A stretch of 64,000 bases of DNA from Plantago major (Eukaryota > Streptophyta > Magnoliopsida > Lamiales > Plantaginaceae), in the NCBI GenBank assembly GCA_026545765.1, contig CM048841.1, forward strand, positions 72,414,217 through 72,478,216. The letters are read 5' to 3'. The stretch's first letter is position 1; each line of letters opens with the position of its first letter. Positions 12,700 through 23,556 of this stretch are shown here, in pieces. The notes under the pieces were generated by a model. The model searched no databases, was not told where the DNA came from, and saw only the letters and a program-made list of their open reading frames with translations. Both the position numbers and the translations under genes were made by a program.

Positions 12700-15140
12700 A
12701 AACAGAGATTAGGTTCTCATACCAACAATGGAACTATTCGACTAAAGAATCTTCCAAGAGGAATTCATTTTGAATGAATTTCTAGAACATTCTTTTGTCT
12801 AATTGGAACATAAGGAGGAATTCTAATTAAATGATTAGTATCATTGTTATTAAGAACTATTTTCTTCCTCGTATGTTCCTTGGTGCTCCTTTGGTGCTTT
12901 CAGACACTGTCAGTTTTCGAGTTCCGCTTCTCAAAGAAACTTAGCTTTCCTAGCCAGATTTCTTCTAGCCCTGGCATTCAGATTTTCAGTGGCTTGACTC
13001 ATCTTCCACTTCTGATAATTGTCGTGAGCAATTCTAGCTTTTAACCATCGTTCTAGCTCTTGTTTATACACACGAGCAAGTTGTTTCCCGATGGCTTTAT
13101 AACCAATGCCATTTCGAGCGCCTGGTGCTATCTGAGTTCTCATCTCAAAGAACTTTGTTAGTCTCTCGAACGCCTAGTTTCTTTTCGAAAACCGACATAG
13201 GAGAATTTAACAGCCTCGCAATTCTTCCTTTTGAGAGACATAGATCGTGGTGATTACACTTTTCAGTGTTATGTTTCTTTTCAGAAACATTCCCAACAAT
13301 TTTCCTTGGGACTTGTTTTTCCCACAAAGGTTTGGTCGCAACTGCCTTTCCTTTGTTAAAAACCTTAGCTTTCTGACCAATGCTATAGGTTGTTTGGGAA
13401 CCACCTTGCTGAGTACTGACAAATGTTCTTCTTTCATCACTCTTATTCAGAGTGGTAGAACTATTTGTTTGTGTGTCCAGCCCAAGTCCTTTCTTTTCTG
13501 AAGGATTTCTTAAATAAGATTGTACTTCAGTAAGAGTGTCACTAGATTTGGCATAAGATTGAAAAGATAGTTCTTTCTTTTTGAGTTCTTCATTCTCAGA
13601 AAGAAGATCTTCACATTTCTTTTGAAGTTTGGCCAATGCTTCTTTATGTGACTTTTCGTCTCGTATATCTCGAGCCTTGAGAAATGCATTTTCAAAGATC
13701 CTTTTCTCGATATCTCGAGTAATTGTGAATTTTCCTTTACAAGAGAATTCTTTCTTCTTCAAGGATTTCGCTCTAGCTCGACCATCGTAAATTCTCTTCA
13801 GAGATCAAGTTCTCTTCCGAGATGTTCCAGATCTTGATTCCTTCCTCATCACTTTCGTAAGTATAACAAGAAGTATGTGTTACCTCATCACCATTAGACA
13901 AGGTTCAATGTCGAGATATCCGGAAAGATTTCTTCACCACTCCACACACTTCTTTCTTCTTTGACCAAAGTCATTCACTTCATGAGAAACACCGCATTTC
14001 TTGAGAAGGCAAGCAGGAGTCATCTAAGTCTTCATCCTCTAATCGACTCAATGTCTAGAGCATCCAAATTGAGTTGAATCTTTTCCTTTCTTCAGGAGCA
14101 TAGCTCTCGACTTCTCAAGTTTCTTCTATCTTTCTTGTAACTCGCCTTTTAGTTTGTTGAAGGCAATCCTTCTTGAAATGACCACGCTTCGATAATAGAA
14201 ACAGATATCGCTTCCGATTTCGCTTCTCAAGATTAGATGCTTTCTCGAGCTTTGTTCAAATGAGCTTGACAAATGATATTTTTGTATCGTGATAGTTTGA
14301 GCCTAGATGCTTTTTCACCTTCTCTTCGCTTTTCTTCTCTCAATCTCTCGACATATTTTCTCATTTGCTTTACAAGAGCATCCTCATTCACTCCTCGCCT
14401 TCCTTCTTTCGTAAGTTCTCGGGCAACTAGAGCAACATTCGCAACTTTTCATTTGTTTGTTCTCTTGAGTTGTCTCATAGTCAACAAGGTGTGAGAAAAG
14501 TTCCACTAGAGTGATATCCGCATTCCTTAGTTAAAGTAGAAAATTTTGTATGCTCAGCTATGATTTAGACTTCTCACAATAGTCTTAATCTTTTCCGTCA
14601 TATCTATTACTTTCACCAAGTGCACCATGTCACCATGAGTGTTGTAAACAAAATCTAGTTCTTCAAGAGTCTCTGGGACCTTGTTTAAAGTTTTGGAATT
14701 TGAGCTTCAAAATTCAAACTTATTTTCCTTTGTTTTCAAAGGTCGCACCGATTTCTTCAATCAGCCAGCCACTTTCTCCGCTTTTGCACCCCACGCTATA
14801 ATCAGATGTGCTCGAGTAGAACGATGATGATATTATGAGCCCGACCATCCAAATGATTTCTCTGCATCTTCTCGATGTCCAGAGCTCTCGGGCTTTGGCT
14901 CATAAATAACTGACCGGTAGGTCTCCCACCGTCGACGATTCGTCTGTGAAGACCCATCACTTTGTTCTCGTCTCTACCATTAGAAACCTCCATGACTGCT
15001 TGAGTTGTTGAATGACTATGGGGCCATTCTTTATCACGCCGATCATTTTGTCACCGATGGCTTTTGTGGAGCATCATGTTGTTCTTCCAATTTCATAATT
15101 CTCGGCTTGAGAATTAGGGCGCCACTTAAAGACATCCCGC
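12700..15140 (-). pseudogene. Copia gag with spacer/coiled-coil region (degraded)
   Basis: The gag start region (about 15140-14800) and its UBN2-like body are broken into short frames. A more intact homologue at 19500-20715 shows the expected order. The zinc knuckle lies near 14165-14215 and is frame-shifted, with its second cysteine changed to Tyr; its tail GHFKKDC is still readable. An open block at 13145-13762 (205 codons) is a Lys/Glu-rich coiled coil (KLQKKCEDLLSENEELKKK), and 12931-13143 is a basic spacer before protease. The long post-knuckle spacer fits large Sirevirus-type Gag proteins, which is inference. Confidence 0.75.
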
Positions 15141-15238
15141 AAAGAAACACACTAAACAAACAAAATCAAGTGTAGGTGAAAAGTGCTAGTGGGCACTTGT
15201 TCGATCTAGGTTCAAAGGCGTAAGGTTTGGGAACCTCC

Positions 15239-15252
15239 TGCTCTGATACCAC
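15239..15252 (-). other. Primer-binding site, initiator-Met tRNA
   Basis: The minus strand just downstream of the 5' LTR reads GTGGTATCAGAGCA, containing TGGTATCAGAGC. This is the standard initiator-Met primer site of plant copia elements. The related copy near 20781-20793 has TGGTATCGAGC, one base shorter. Confidence 0.9.
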
Positions 15253-15253
15253 T

Positions 15254-16805
15254 TGTTGGTCCAAATACGGCAAAGTAAAAGACTAGAGGGGGGGGGGGGT
15301 GAATAGTCTTTTTCAAACTTTTGTCGATAAACACAATTTCTCAGATATCTGTGAAGATATCTGATACTTATTTTTAGAGAGCGGAAGACTTTTTGTGATA
15401 AGTGCACGTGCTCAGCAAGATATGTGTAAATACTTAGCAAGGTAAATAAAGCAAGTAATAAATTACAGAAAGTAAATAACACAAGTCTTTATAGTGGTAT
15501 CTGAAGGTGGCGTAATCCTTCAACTAATCCACTTCGGCCTTTCTCAGACCTAGAATCCACTAAAACAGATAATTGAGTTCACCTTATAAATATCTTCTCT
15601 CGATTCCTAAATACACTAGGTTCCCAACCAAATGTTCCCCCTGAGTTATTCCCCGGCTTTCTCAGCCAAGTAATTCATATACTCAGAAACCTTTTGAGCT
15701 ATTCCTTAGTTTCCCAAACTAAGTACTTCCTATGCTCAAGAACTCGAGTTATTCCTTAGTTTTCCAAACTAAGTACTTCGCATCTACACCGATTAAGGTG
15801 TCGGTTAAGGTAGTTTGTCGTGAGCTTCTTTAATAACTTGTTCTTATGCATTGCTCTATGAATCAAGTATACTTAATACACTTTTCAATGTATGGTATCT
15901 TGTTCTTTATCGACCAAGTCTATGATAAGTGTTCAAGAGAATGAATCTTTATATGAAATCTTAATTCAACTCCTTCACAAATAACAATGCTTGTTAAGGA
16001 TCGTGACACTTAGAACTTTTGTGCTACTTAGAATCAAGAGCTTTGGTCGCAATGTAAAGCTTGAAGGTAAGTAGTATGCTTGAGAGAGCTAGTGAGTATT
16101 CAAGTGTGTGTGTATGTTCAAGCATTTTAAGTGTTGATATTTATAGATGAATTTGAGTACCGTGAATAGTATCCATAGTTTAAATCAAATTCAAACTATT
16201 GATATTTGAGTATAGATCGCTGCACGCTTGTCTTCTTCTTCAGACTACCGCTTTTGTTCATACATTTCGTCTGCATTTAATGCATAATCGATATACTTTG
16301 TCGTGTAGTGCCAACGGAACTATGCATGCTTTCTGAAGCTTTGCACGTCCTTTTCCAGAGACTATCACAACTCCAGATATCACTTGTTAAAAATATATTG
16401 TTTCCCAGAAACATAATCTTTATCCAAGGTATCTGAGTGTAGATATCTATGGGCACTTTTCCTAGTTCAGAAACCTTGTATTCTCAGATATCTTTTGCAA
16501 CACTTGTTTCTTCAAGATATCTGGACATCGGTATCTGATAACCTTTGTCTTCAGAAATCTTGTGCAGTCTTTGAAACTTCATTTTAAAGTTGAACTTCTC
16601 CTGTTGGATGCCTTCTCCTTGGTCTTCTTCAGAAAATAAAAATTACATTCAGAGACCTAACATCCTATACAAGATTTGCTAGACTATCATACTTAGTGAT
16701 TTTCCTCTTTTACAGTGTTCAAGTGAACCAAAAGTACTAACCACCTTTCTGAGCTAAGATAAGTCATTAGGTTGCTGATCAAAGTCTAAACAGATATTAC
16801 TAACA
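15254..16805 (-). repeat. Copia 5' LTR (right copy)
   Basis: This 1552-bp repeat is colinear with 1227-2794. It has the TATA box at 16139-16146 on the minus strand and ends CTAACA before the duplicated target AATTT (16806-16810). The two LTRs differ by point changes and many 1-4-base indels, so the insertion is either not recent or the sequence contains consensus errors. A G run near 15290 (11-12 G) marks one length difference. Confidence 0.92.
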
Positions 16806-16810
16806 AATTT

Positions 16811-17203
16811 GGCTATGATTTTGGCACGAAAGTTGTAGCCCTTTGAATTATCTTTCCATGCCACTGAGATCAGGTAAATCGGACTTCATATGAAAGAGTT
16901 ATGTCCCAAATGGCTAGACTGCTCTGTAAATCATCACTTTTGCAAGTCACGCTAAAACGCCTCTCAATTCTTCGTCCAACTCAATCCACTTCCGTCTTCG
17001 CCCAATTACTCTTCATTCAGAGATCTATAAAATGTCTTCACTCCGATTTTCACCTTCGGGACCAAATAACACAAAAAATCCTACAAAATACAAACAAAGT
17101 ACCAAAGCATAAAAACGTACAAAAACACTATAAAACTAAGGTCAAAGACTAACAAAAGACCGCTAAAAAGGACCAAATGAGACGTTAGAATATTGTCTCA
17201 TCA
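16811..17203 (-). repeat. Ty3/gypsy 5' LTR, second part
   Basis: This is the remainder of the LTR begun at 251, resuming after the copia insertion. It ends in CTCATCA, the complement of the TGATGAG start. Flanking bases beyond are CCTAT, the possible target duplication, but the other end of the gypsy element is outside the window. The short plus-strand ORF here is not a gene. Confidence 0.6.
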
Positions 17204-17282
17204 CCTATAGCGCTCAAGGCCTACAAGGCAGACATCAACAATTCAAGCTTCGATTTAAGCACATAAACGACAACGGGAAACG

Positions 17283-17682
17283 CTAGATGGTTGCGGAGAC
17301 TACCTTGACAATTTGATCGAGAGCATAGTCCATCAAAGGTGTCACTCCATCTCTCACCAGCTGATCAAGGTTGTTCAACATTAACACCCTTCTGGAACTT
17401 AAAGTTATTGCGCCAAATTCACAAGAGAGAGTAGCTCCGTCAACCTTAAAAGCTGATAGTCGATGAAGGACTGTCACCCACTTCACCACGTGCCGCCATA
17501 AATGGAGAGCTCACACCTTGCCCGACCAAGGATGGAACAGAGGCAGTCCTGGCAAGACTTTGCGAGGCTCCAACCGTGCTACTTGGTGGAACACCAAGCA
17601 AGGCGTCTGTCTGAGTATTTGGAAGGTCGCCCATAGCACGATAGGTTGTCAGCGGATCACTAGAGGACCACCCTCCGCTCAA
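17283..17682 (-). pseudogene. Antisense reading frames of the gypsy fragment, unknown protein
   Basis: Two overlapping minus-strand frames (17446-17682 and 17283-17489) would join by one frame change into about 130 residues. The first is Ser/Thr/Pro-rich (starts MSGGWSSSDPL); the second is more hydrophobic with heptad-like leucines (VLMLNNLDQLVRDGVTPL). I recognise no domain. Their place between an absent pol and the tandem arrays suggests the antisense extra gene of a Tat-type element. This could be chance coding. Confidence 0.3.
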
Positions 17683-17720
17683 GGATCAAGCTTTTTCAAG
17701 ATACCGCCCCAACAAGCTGT

Positions 17721-17940
17721 CCACTTTCGGGCAAGGCGACCCATTTCGGGCAAGGTGACCCATTTCGGGCAAGGCAACCTTCATTTCGGGCAAGGTAACC
17801 ATCATTTCGGGCAAGGCAACCCATTTCGGGCAAGGCAGCCTTCATTTCGGGCAAGGTAACTATCATTTCGGGCAAGGCAACCCATTTCGGGCAAGGTAAC
17901 CCTCAATTCGGGCAAGTCATTCACCAATTCGAGCAAGTCG
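17721..17940 (+). repeat. Tandem array, 19-21-bp unit (about 11 copies)
   Basis: The unit CATTTCGGGCAAGGCAACCC recurs head-to-tail with small changes (GGCAACC, GGTAACC, GGTGACC). Periods of 19 and 21 bp alternate. Later units drift to AATTCGAGCAAGTCG. The array is translatable as a HFGQGN peptide repeat, but that frame has no gene context. Confidence 0.9.
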
Positions 17941-17950
17941 TCTTATTTAT

Positions 17951-18170
17951 GTCAGCAAGTTTTCATCTTGCTGGATAGACTAAGTTGCCCACCTCGAAAT
18001 TTTCTGTCAGCAAGTTTCCATCTTGCTGGATAGACTGAGTTGCCCACCTCGAAATTTTTTGTCAGCAAGTTTCCATCTTGCTGGATAGACTGAGTTGCCC
18101 ACCTTGAAATTTTCTGTCAGCAAGTTTCCATCTTGCTAGATAGACTGAGTTGCCCATCTCAAAAATTTCA
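17951..18170 (+). repeat. Tandem array, 55-bp unit (4 copies)
   Basis: Units start GTCAGCAAGTTT at 17951, 18006, 18061 and 18116, with an exact 55-bp period and few substitutions. Degenerate partial units follow near 18172 and 18224. Each unit carries an inverted pair (CAGCAAG...CTTGCTGG) that could form a short hairpin. Confidence 0.92.
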
Positions 18171-19499
18171 GTCTGTAAATATCCATCATACTAGGTTGAC
18201 TTTTTACAACCATGAGTGCCTGTCAGTAAGCTTCCGCCTTGCAAAGTCAACGACTTGCTCTACCGAGCTAACAACATGATCACTACGAGTGTAGTCCATC
18301 TTTCTAACCATTCCATCTCCTTATCAATGAACTTACCATCTATTATTCTGGTGCACTTACAGGATAATCGATACCTTTGAAAGAGCAAAGTAGCATACCG
18401 CAACCCAAACAGGCATCGCTTTATCACATAGAACTTCTACTCTCGACTCGAGACACTCGACTCAAGAGTGGAGGACAAACCAGATTGCCAAAATTCGCCT
18501 TGTCAACAAGATCCGATAATTTAGTCCATCAAGGCTACGCCCAATCCATAGTCCATTAACGAGTCCATCTTGCTTCATAAGCGAGTCGTTCCAACAGTCA
18601 CCGAGCCAAGCCACCAAGTCGAGTCGCCATCCAACCAAGTAGTCTACATGCTACCGACTCACTGACCTCTCCAACCTCCCAGCTTGGTCGACAAGCCAGC
18701 TAACTCACCTCGCAAGTCCGACCATCAACAAGATTTGATTGACAGATTATGGCAAGATTGGGTCGACAGACCATGGCAACAAAGATTGGTCGACAGACTA
18801 TGTGAGCCAGCATTTGGCTGAAAGACAAGTGAGCTCACCTTGCTTGACTGACTTGGTCAGTCAGGAAGGAACAAACTCGAAACCTCCCGTCCAACTACTT
18901 GGTACATGGTCCAACCCACTTAGGGAGTTCCAACAACTTCCCCGAGATTCGCGGATAGACTCCAACAGTGGTTGAACTATATAGAGAAGAGTGGGGAGAT
19001 GTGAAGGATCATCGGATTCTGACTGAAAAACCCTAGCAAACAATCTCTCACGCCTCCATCTCTCTCAAGCTCTCTGATCAACATCAACCGTCACCTACCA
19101 TCATCCACCATCGCTCATCACCATCCATCATCAACCTTCAACCATCCGCCATCATCCATCGTCATCCATCTCTGTTAGACAACTACCAGCTAGCTCCCTC
19201 TTGCAAGGTCAGCTAGCCCACTGCCGGTGCTCGTCCACCACGTTGCCGAACCAACTCAACCAACAGGATAAGTCGACGCTTGCCGTCATCTCTCTCTTAC
19301 CTCTTTCATTTGATTACGATGTCTGTCAGTCCTCTAACTTGAGCGTTGGAGTCCATACGGTCGGCACCACACCGGTGTCACCTTGGAACCTCACGCCTCA
19401 TAGCTATCGCTGCCTGCGTGTTGTCGGTGCCCCCAATTCCTAACCTAATTTGATTGTAGACTTTGAGCGCTCATACAGTGATGCCACATAATTCTAGAG

Positions 19500-20715
19500 A
19501 AGGTAGTTTGGAGTCATCTGAGTCTTCTTCCTCAGATTCTGACTCAATATCAAGAGCATCCAGTTGGATTTGAATCTTTTACCTTTCTTCAGTGAGCAAA
19601 TCTCTCTGACCTCTCTTGAAGTTTCTTCTATCTTTCTTGTCACCCGTCTTTAGCTTATTGAAAACAGGGCAGTCTCTTTTAAAATGACCAGGTTTTTGAC
19701 AATAGAAACAGATATCGTTTTCGATTTCGCCTCAAGATTAGATGCTTCGAGTTTGAGCTTTGTTCAAATGAGCTTGACAAATGCATATTCTTGATCGGTG
19801 ATAGTTTGAGCCTAGATGCTTTTTCATTTCTTTTAGCTTTTCTTCTCAATCTCCGATCGACATATTTTCTCATTTGCTTTACAACAAGAGCATCTTCCTC
19901 CATTTCTCGTATCCTTCTTTCGTAAGTACCTTGTGTTACTAAAGCAAATTGTGAACTTTCAAAGAATTGTCTGTTTTCCGAGTAGTTTCATAGTCGACAA
20001 GAGCTAAGGGGAAAAGAGTTCTCGGAGTGATATTTGACATTCCTTGGTTGAAATAAAATACCGAGTATGTTCCCGCTTTGATCCAAGCTTCTCACGATAG
20101 TCTTAACCTTTTCGTAGATAGAGTATCTCTCACTTTCACCAAGTGCAACCATTTCACTCATCAGTGTTGTAAATCGGAAATCTAGTTCTTCAAGAGTCTC
20201 TGTGGGACCTTGTTTAAAGTTTTGGAATTTAAGCTTCAAAACTTCGAACTTATTTTCCTTTATTTTCTCAAAGGCCGCAATGCATTTCTTCAATCACCGC
20301 TGTGCCACTTTCGCTTTTTGCACCCCTACGCTTATAATCAGTATGTGCTCGAGGAACGATGATGATATTGTGAGTCGGACCATCTAGTCGATTTCTCTTG
20401 GCATCTTCCGCTGTCCAGAGCTATTTGGCTTGGCTCATAAACAATTTTAAGAGGGTCTTCCACCGTCAAGCACCTGTCAGGAGGAACCACCACTGTTCTT
20501 CATCGGGAACTCTGTCTCTACCATTGGAAACCTCCATGACCTGCTTGAGTTGTTGAATGACTATGGGGCCATTCTTTATTACTTCGATCATTTCGTCACT
20601 GATGGCTTCTAGGTGGAGCATCATGTTGTTCTTCCATTTCTCATAATTTTCTAGCTTGAGAATTGAGCGCCACTTAAAGACATCCCGCAAAAACACACTA
20701 AATGCATAAATCAAG
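19500..20715 (-). pseudogene. Copia gag remnant (UBN2-type) with CCHC zinc knuckle
   Basis: Open pieces are 20466-20714 (LENYEKWKNNMMLHLEAI, typical Gag N-terminus), 19988-20293 (FEVLKLKFQNFKQGPTETL, UBN2 body) and 19679-19903. The CCHC knuckle CFYCQKPGHFKRDC reads intact on the minus strand at about 19668-19710, but out of frame with the preceding block. Gag would coat the RNA and build particles. Frame changes prevent a full protein, and the C-terminal end is lost at the truncation. Confidence 0.8.
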
Positions 20716-20794
20716 TGCGTGAAAAGCGCTTAGTGGGCACTTATCTCGATCTAGGTTCGGCAAAAGGCTTGGGAACCTCTTGCTCGATACCACT

Positions 20795-22368
20795 TGTTGG
20801 TCCATATAACGGCAAAGGAAAAGACTAGGGGGGGAGTGAATAGTCTTTTACAACTTTGTCGATACACACAATTTCTCAGATATCTGATACATAATTTCAG
20901 AGAGCGGAAGACTTTTCTGTGATAAGTGCACGTGCTCAGCAAGATATAAGTGTGTAAATACTCAAGAAGGTAAATAAAGTAATAAGTTGCGTAAAGTAAA
21001 TAACATGATCTTTATAGTGGTATCCGAGGGTGGCAATCCTCAACTAATCCACTCGCCTTTCTCAGGACTTGAAAGTCACTAAGATAGATATTGAGTTCTC
21101 CTTACAATAAACCTATCCCTTGATTTCCTTTTACACTAGGTTCACAACCAAGTGTTCCCCCTGAGTTATTCCCCGACTTTCTCAGCCAAGTACTTCTTGT
21201 ACTCAAAAACCTTTAAGCTATTCCTTAGTTTCCCGAACTAAGTACTTCCTATGCTCAGTAACCTTGGAGTTATTCCTTAGTTTCCCAAACTAAGTACTTC
21301 CTGCATCTACGCCATTTAAGGTGTCAGTTAAGGTAGTTTGTCGTGAGTAGTCTTAATAACTTTCTCAGTTATATAGGAATACTCTATAGAACAAGAATCA
21401 CTTAACACACTTCACAATGTGTGGTGATATGTTCTTTACTGACCCAAGTCTATGTTAAATGTTCTAGAGAATGAAACTTAGATACTTGATCTTTTGATTC
21501 AACTCCTTCACATATAGCAATGCTTGTTAAGGATCAAGACACTTAGAACTTTCGTGCTACTTAGAATTCAAGAGCTTGGTCAATAAAGAAGCTAGTGAAT
21601 AAGTAGATCAAGGCTTGTATGCTTGAAAGAATAAGTTCGTAGATGTAAGTTCTCGTGTGTTCAAAGGTGTTCAAGGTGTGTTCAAGCATTCTCATCGATA
21701 TTTATAGTTGAAAATCATGCCGCTTGAATAGTATCCGCAGTTAGCTTAATGAAATTCAAACTATTGATATCTCAGAATAGTAATCGCAGAAGACGCTTTC
21801 TTTTCGTAGATTTCTTTGTTCGATGTCTCGTCATGATTTATCAGATTGTACTATTTTTTGTCCTCAGAGTGCTAATGGAACTATGCATGCTTTCTCAAGC
21901 ATCGCATGTCCCTTTCAGAGACCTTCACATCTTCAGATATCTGAAACATTGTTTCCCGTAAACATAGTTTTATCCAGTATCCGAGTGTAGATATTTGGCA
22001 CTTTTCCTCGCTCGTAAACCTCAGGTTTTCATATATCTTTTGCAAAACTTCTTTATTGAAAAACACTTGTTTATTCAAGATATCCGACATAGGTATCCGA
22101 TGACCTTCGCCTCCAAAGAATCTTTGCGCGCCTTCAAAACTTCAAAATTGGTTGAACTCTCCTGCTGGATGCCTTCTTCTTGGTCTTCTTCAAAGATATA
22201 AAAATTACATTCAGAGACCTAACATCCTATACAAGATTTTTCTAGACTAATATACTTAGTGATTTTCCTCTTTTACAGTGTTCAAGTGAACCAAGAGTAC
22301 TAACCACCTTTATGAGCTAAGATAAGTCATTATGTTGCCGATCAAAATCTAAACAGATATTCCTAACA
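20795..22368 (-). repeat. Copia LTR (third copy)
   Basis: This 1574-bp sequence is colinear with the two LTRs of the complete element. It begins TGTTGGTCC, ends CCTAACA, and has its TATA box at 21699-21706 on the minus strand. It differs from both more than they differ from each other, so it comes from a separate insertion. Confidence 0.9.
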
Positions 22369-23090
22369 CTGATGCAGTAGCACCATCTGGAGCATAATAA
22401 ATTCAACAACATTGATTCCATAAAACTGAGCTACCTATTCTTTACTATTCTCCCTAAGCTAATTACCGAGTAGAAACAAAGACCAAGTGTGAAACTAGGT
22501 ACCTTTTCTAGCTCAACCATGTCAACAACCAGAGCAGTCATGCCTGAAAAACCACAAGCCTACTAGGTACCTTTTCCCTTAGCTTTTCATTTATAATTAT
22601 CTACTTGATTGGACTGAATGAGGTATCATGGTTGGGAGGCCTATGTCTAATTCAAGATGGAGATTTCTTTCCAGAAACTTGTATCCATGATCCACCAAAT
22701 TGAAATTTATATGCACACCATCATTAATTGGGGAAAATTTTTAGGGTTCTTGGATGTTAAAATTGGAGGAAAAAATTTCCAATACTTGCAAAGCCTAAAG
22801 ACGGAATTGATTCAATTAAGAGCAAGACATATATTTCAGGGACATCAATTCTGCTCGAGAAACAGATTTTGGGATACTCTAAATTTTTCAAAGAGCTGGA
22901 AACTAAAACGAAATCAAAATTTAAAAAAGAGACGAGTGAAATCTCTTACCTTTGAGAACGCGACGTGCCGAGGAACACGAAGTAGAGAAGCGACACCGAT
23001 AGAGACGTCGGAGAACAGGCGGAGAACGAAGTCGGAGAGAAAGAAGAAGAAGACGCAGACGGAGGAAGAAGAAGCGATGATGATGAAAGG
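22369..23090 (-). pseudogene. 5' fragment of an unidentified gene, truncated by a copia LTR
   Basis: On the minus strand, a CT-rich leader exon (about 23088 to 22948) ends in a good donor (AAAG|GTAAGAG). A later exon follows TTTTTCAG and reads MTALVVDMVELEK to a GTACC donor (about 22513-22555). A possible third exon after AATAGGTAG (about 22370-22430) runs into the LTR at 22368. The predicted peptide is too short to recognise. The leader faces away from the phosphate carrier gene, so the two would share a short promoter region. The rest of the gene is absent. Exon calls rest on splice motifs alone. The plus-strand ORF at 22657-23121 crosses this region and has no support. Confidence 0.35.
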
Positions 23091-23556
23091 GTTTACTAAA
23101 AGGGTATATTTGAAAGTTTAAATATAAATGAAAATTTATTTATTAGTAATAGTTAAATTTGAATAGGGGTATAATTGTACATTCATATTTAACAATTAAA
23201 ATATAATTATGATAATATAATTTGTGAGATCGTACATGTTAATCATCTAATCCATGATTCGTTCGCGCTTAAGACGTTCTAATTCCAAGAATGTATTATT
23301 CCTTGTTAGTAACATTAAATTTTGTTTGTTACTAATATTTATTTGGTTCATGGTCTTCTTTGTGCTATAAATAGAAACCAACTTTTCCAAAAAGAAGCGC
23401 GCTAAAAAAGGAGAAATCAACGAACCAAATCCCAGCCATTCCTGCCACTCCCCATTACCTTGTTTTCCCCCTTTTCTTGATCCTCTTTCTGTTCCACAAA
23501 AAACCAAACTTTTTCACTTTCGAAGTTCACCACTACATCAAAAGAATTCCAAGAAA
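23091..23556 (+). promoter_or_regulatory. Promoter and 5' UTR of the phosphate carrier gene
   Basis: TATAAATA lies at 23366-23373, predicting transcription from about 23400 and a 5' UTR of about 155 nt rich in CCA/CTT with no upstream intron needed. The AT-rich stretch at 23110-23240 resembles part of the MULE-like element at 59.9-60.0 kb, so part of the shared promoter region may derive from a transposon. Confidence 0.6.

Larger units (their letters stand above)
1227..16805 (-). mobile_element. Complete Ty1/copia retrotransposon with an extra 3' gene (15.6 kb)
   Basis: LTRs at 1227-2794 and 15254-16805 both start TGTTGG and end CTAACA. They are flanked by the direct repeat AATTT at 1222-1226 and 16806-16810. 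On the minus strand the order is 5' LTR, initiator-Met primer site, gag with a damaged CCHC knuckle, protease, integrase, RT, RNase H, an extra gene of about 5.4 kb, polypurine tract and 3' LTR. Integrase before RT makes it copia. LTRs of about 1.5 kb, great length and a third gene resemble the Sirevirus (SIRE/Maximus) group, which I infer. Frames are broken by many small indels, so it is unlikely to be autonomous as sequenced. Confidence 0.9.
17204..19480 (+). mobile_element. 3' fragment of a second gypsy (Tat-like) element
   Basis: The order is antisense reading frames (17283-17682), two tandem-repeat arrays (17721-18170), then a promoter-like, LTR-like stretch. That stretch has TATATAG at 18978-18984, a leader with AAACCCTAGC and CT-rich DNA, and ACTTGAGCGTTGGAGT near 19338-19353. 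That last motif resembles the R/U5 segment of plant Tat/Retand LTRs. Antisense ORFs and tandem arrays before the 3' LTR are also known from Tat elements. No gag or pol remains and no LTR partner is present, so the class is an inference. The right end is cut by the copia relative at about 19490. Confidence 0.4.
19495..22368 (-). mobile_element. Truncated relative of the 15.6 kb copia element (gag plus 5' LTR)
   Basis: From right to left: an LTR (20795-22368), a primer site with one base missing, and gag homologous to 13.9-15.2 kb. Homology stops near 19495 against the gypsy fragment, so everything from the Gag spacer to the 3' LTR is missing. No target duplication can be checked. The right LTR boundary cuts a gene fragment at 22369. 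Confidence 0.82.

Noticed and set aside
17518..17859. Plus-strand ORF with repeated HFGQGN peptide
   Set aside because: It is the translation of the 19-21-bp tandem array, with no start context or partner gene.
17721..18170. Direct repeats that might suggest a CRISPR array
   Set aside because: The units are contiguous tandem repeats without unique spacers, in a plant genome with no cas genes. They are satellite-like repeats.
22657..23121. 154-codon plus-strand ORF upstream of the carrier gene
   Set aside because: It is Lys/Arg/Glu-rich at the end only because it is antisense to a CT-rich leader. No domain is visible, and minus-strand splice signals fit better.
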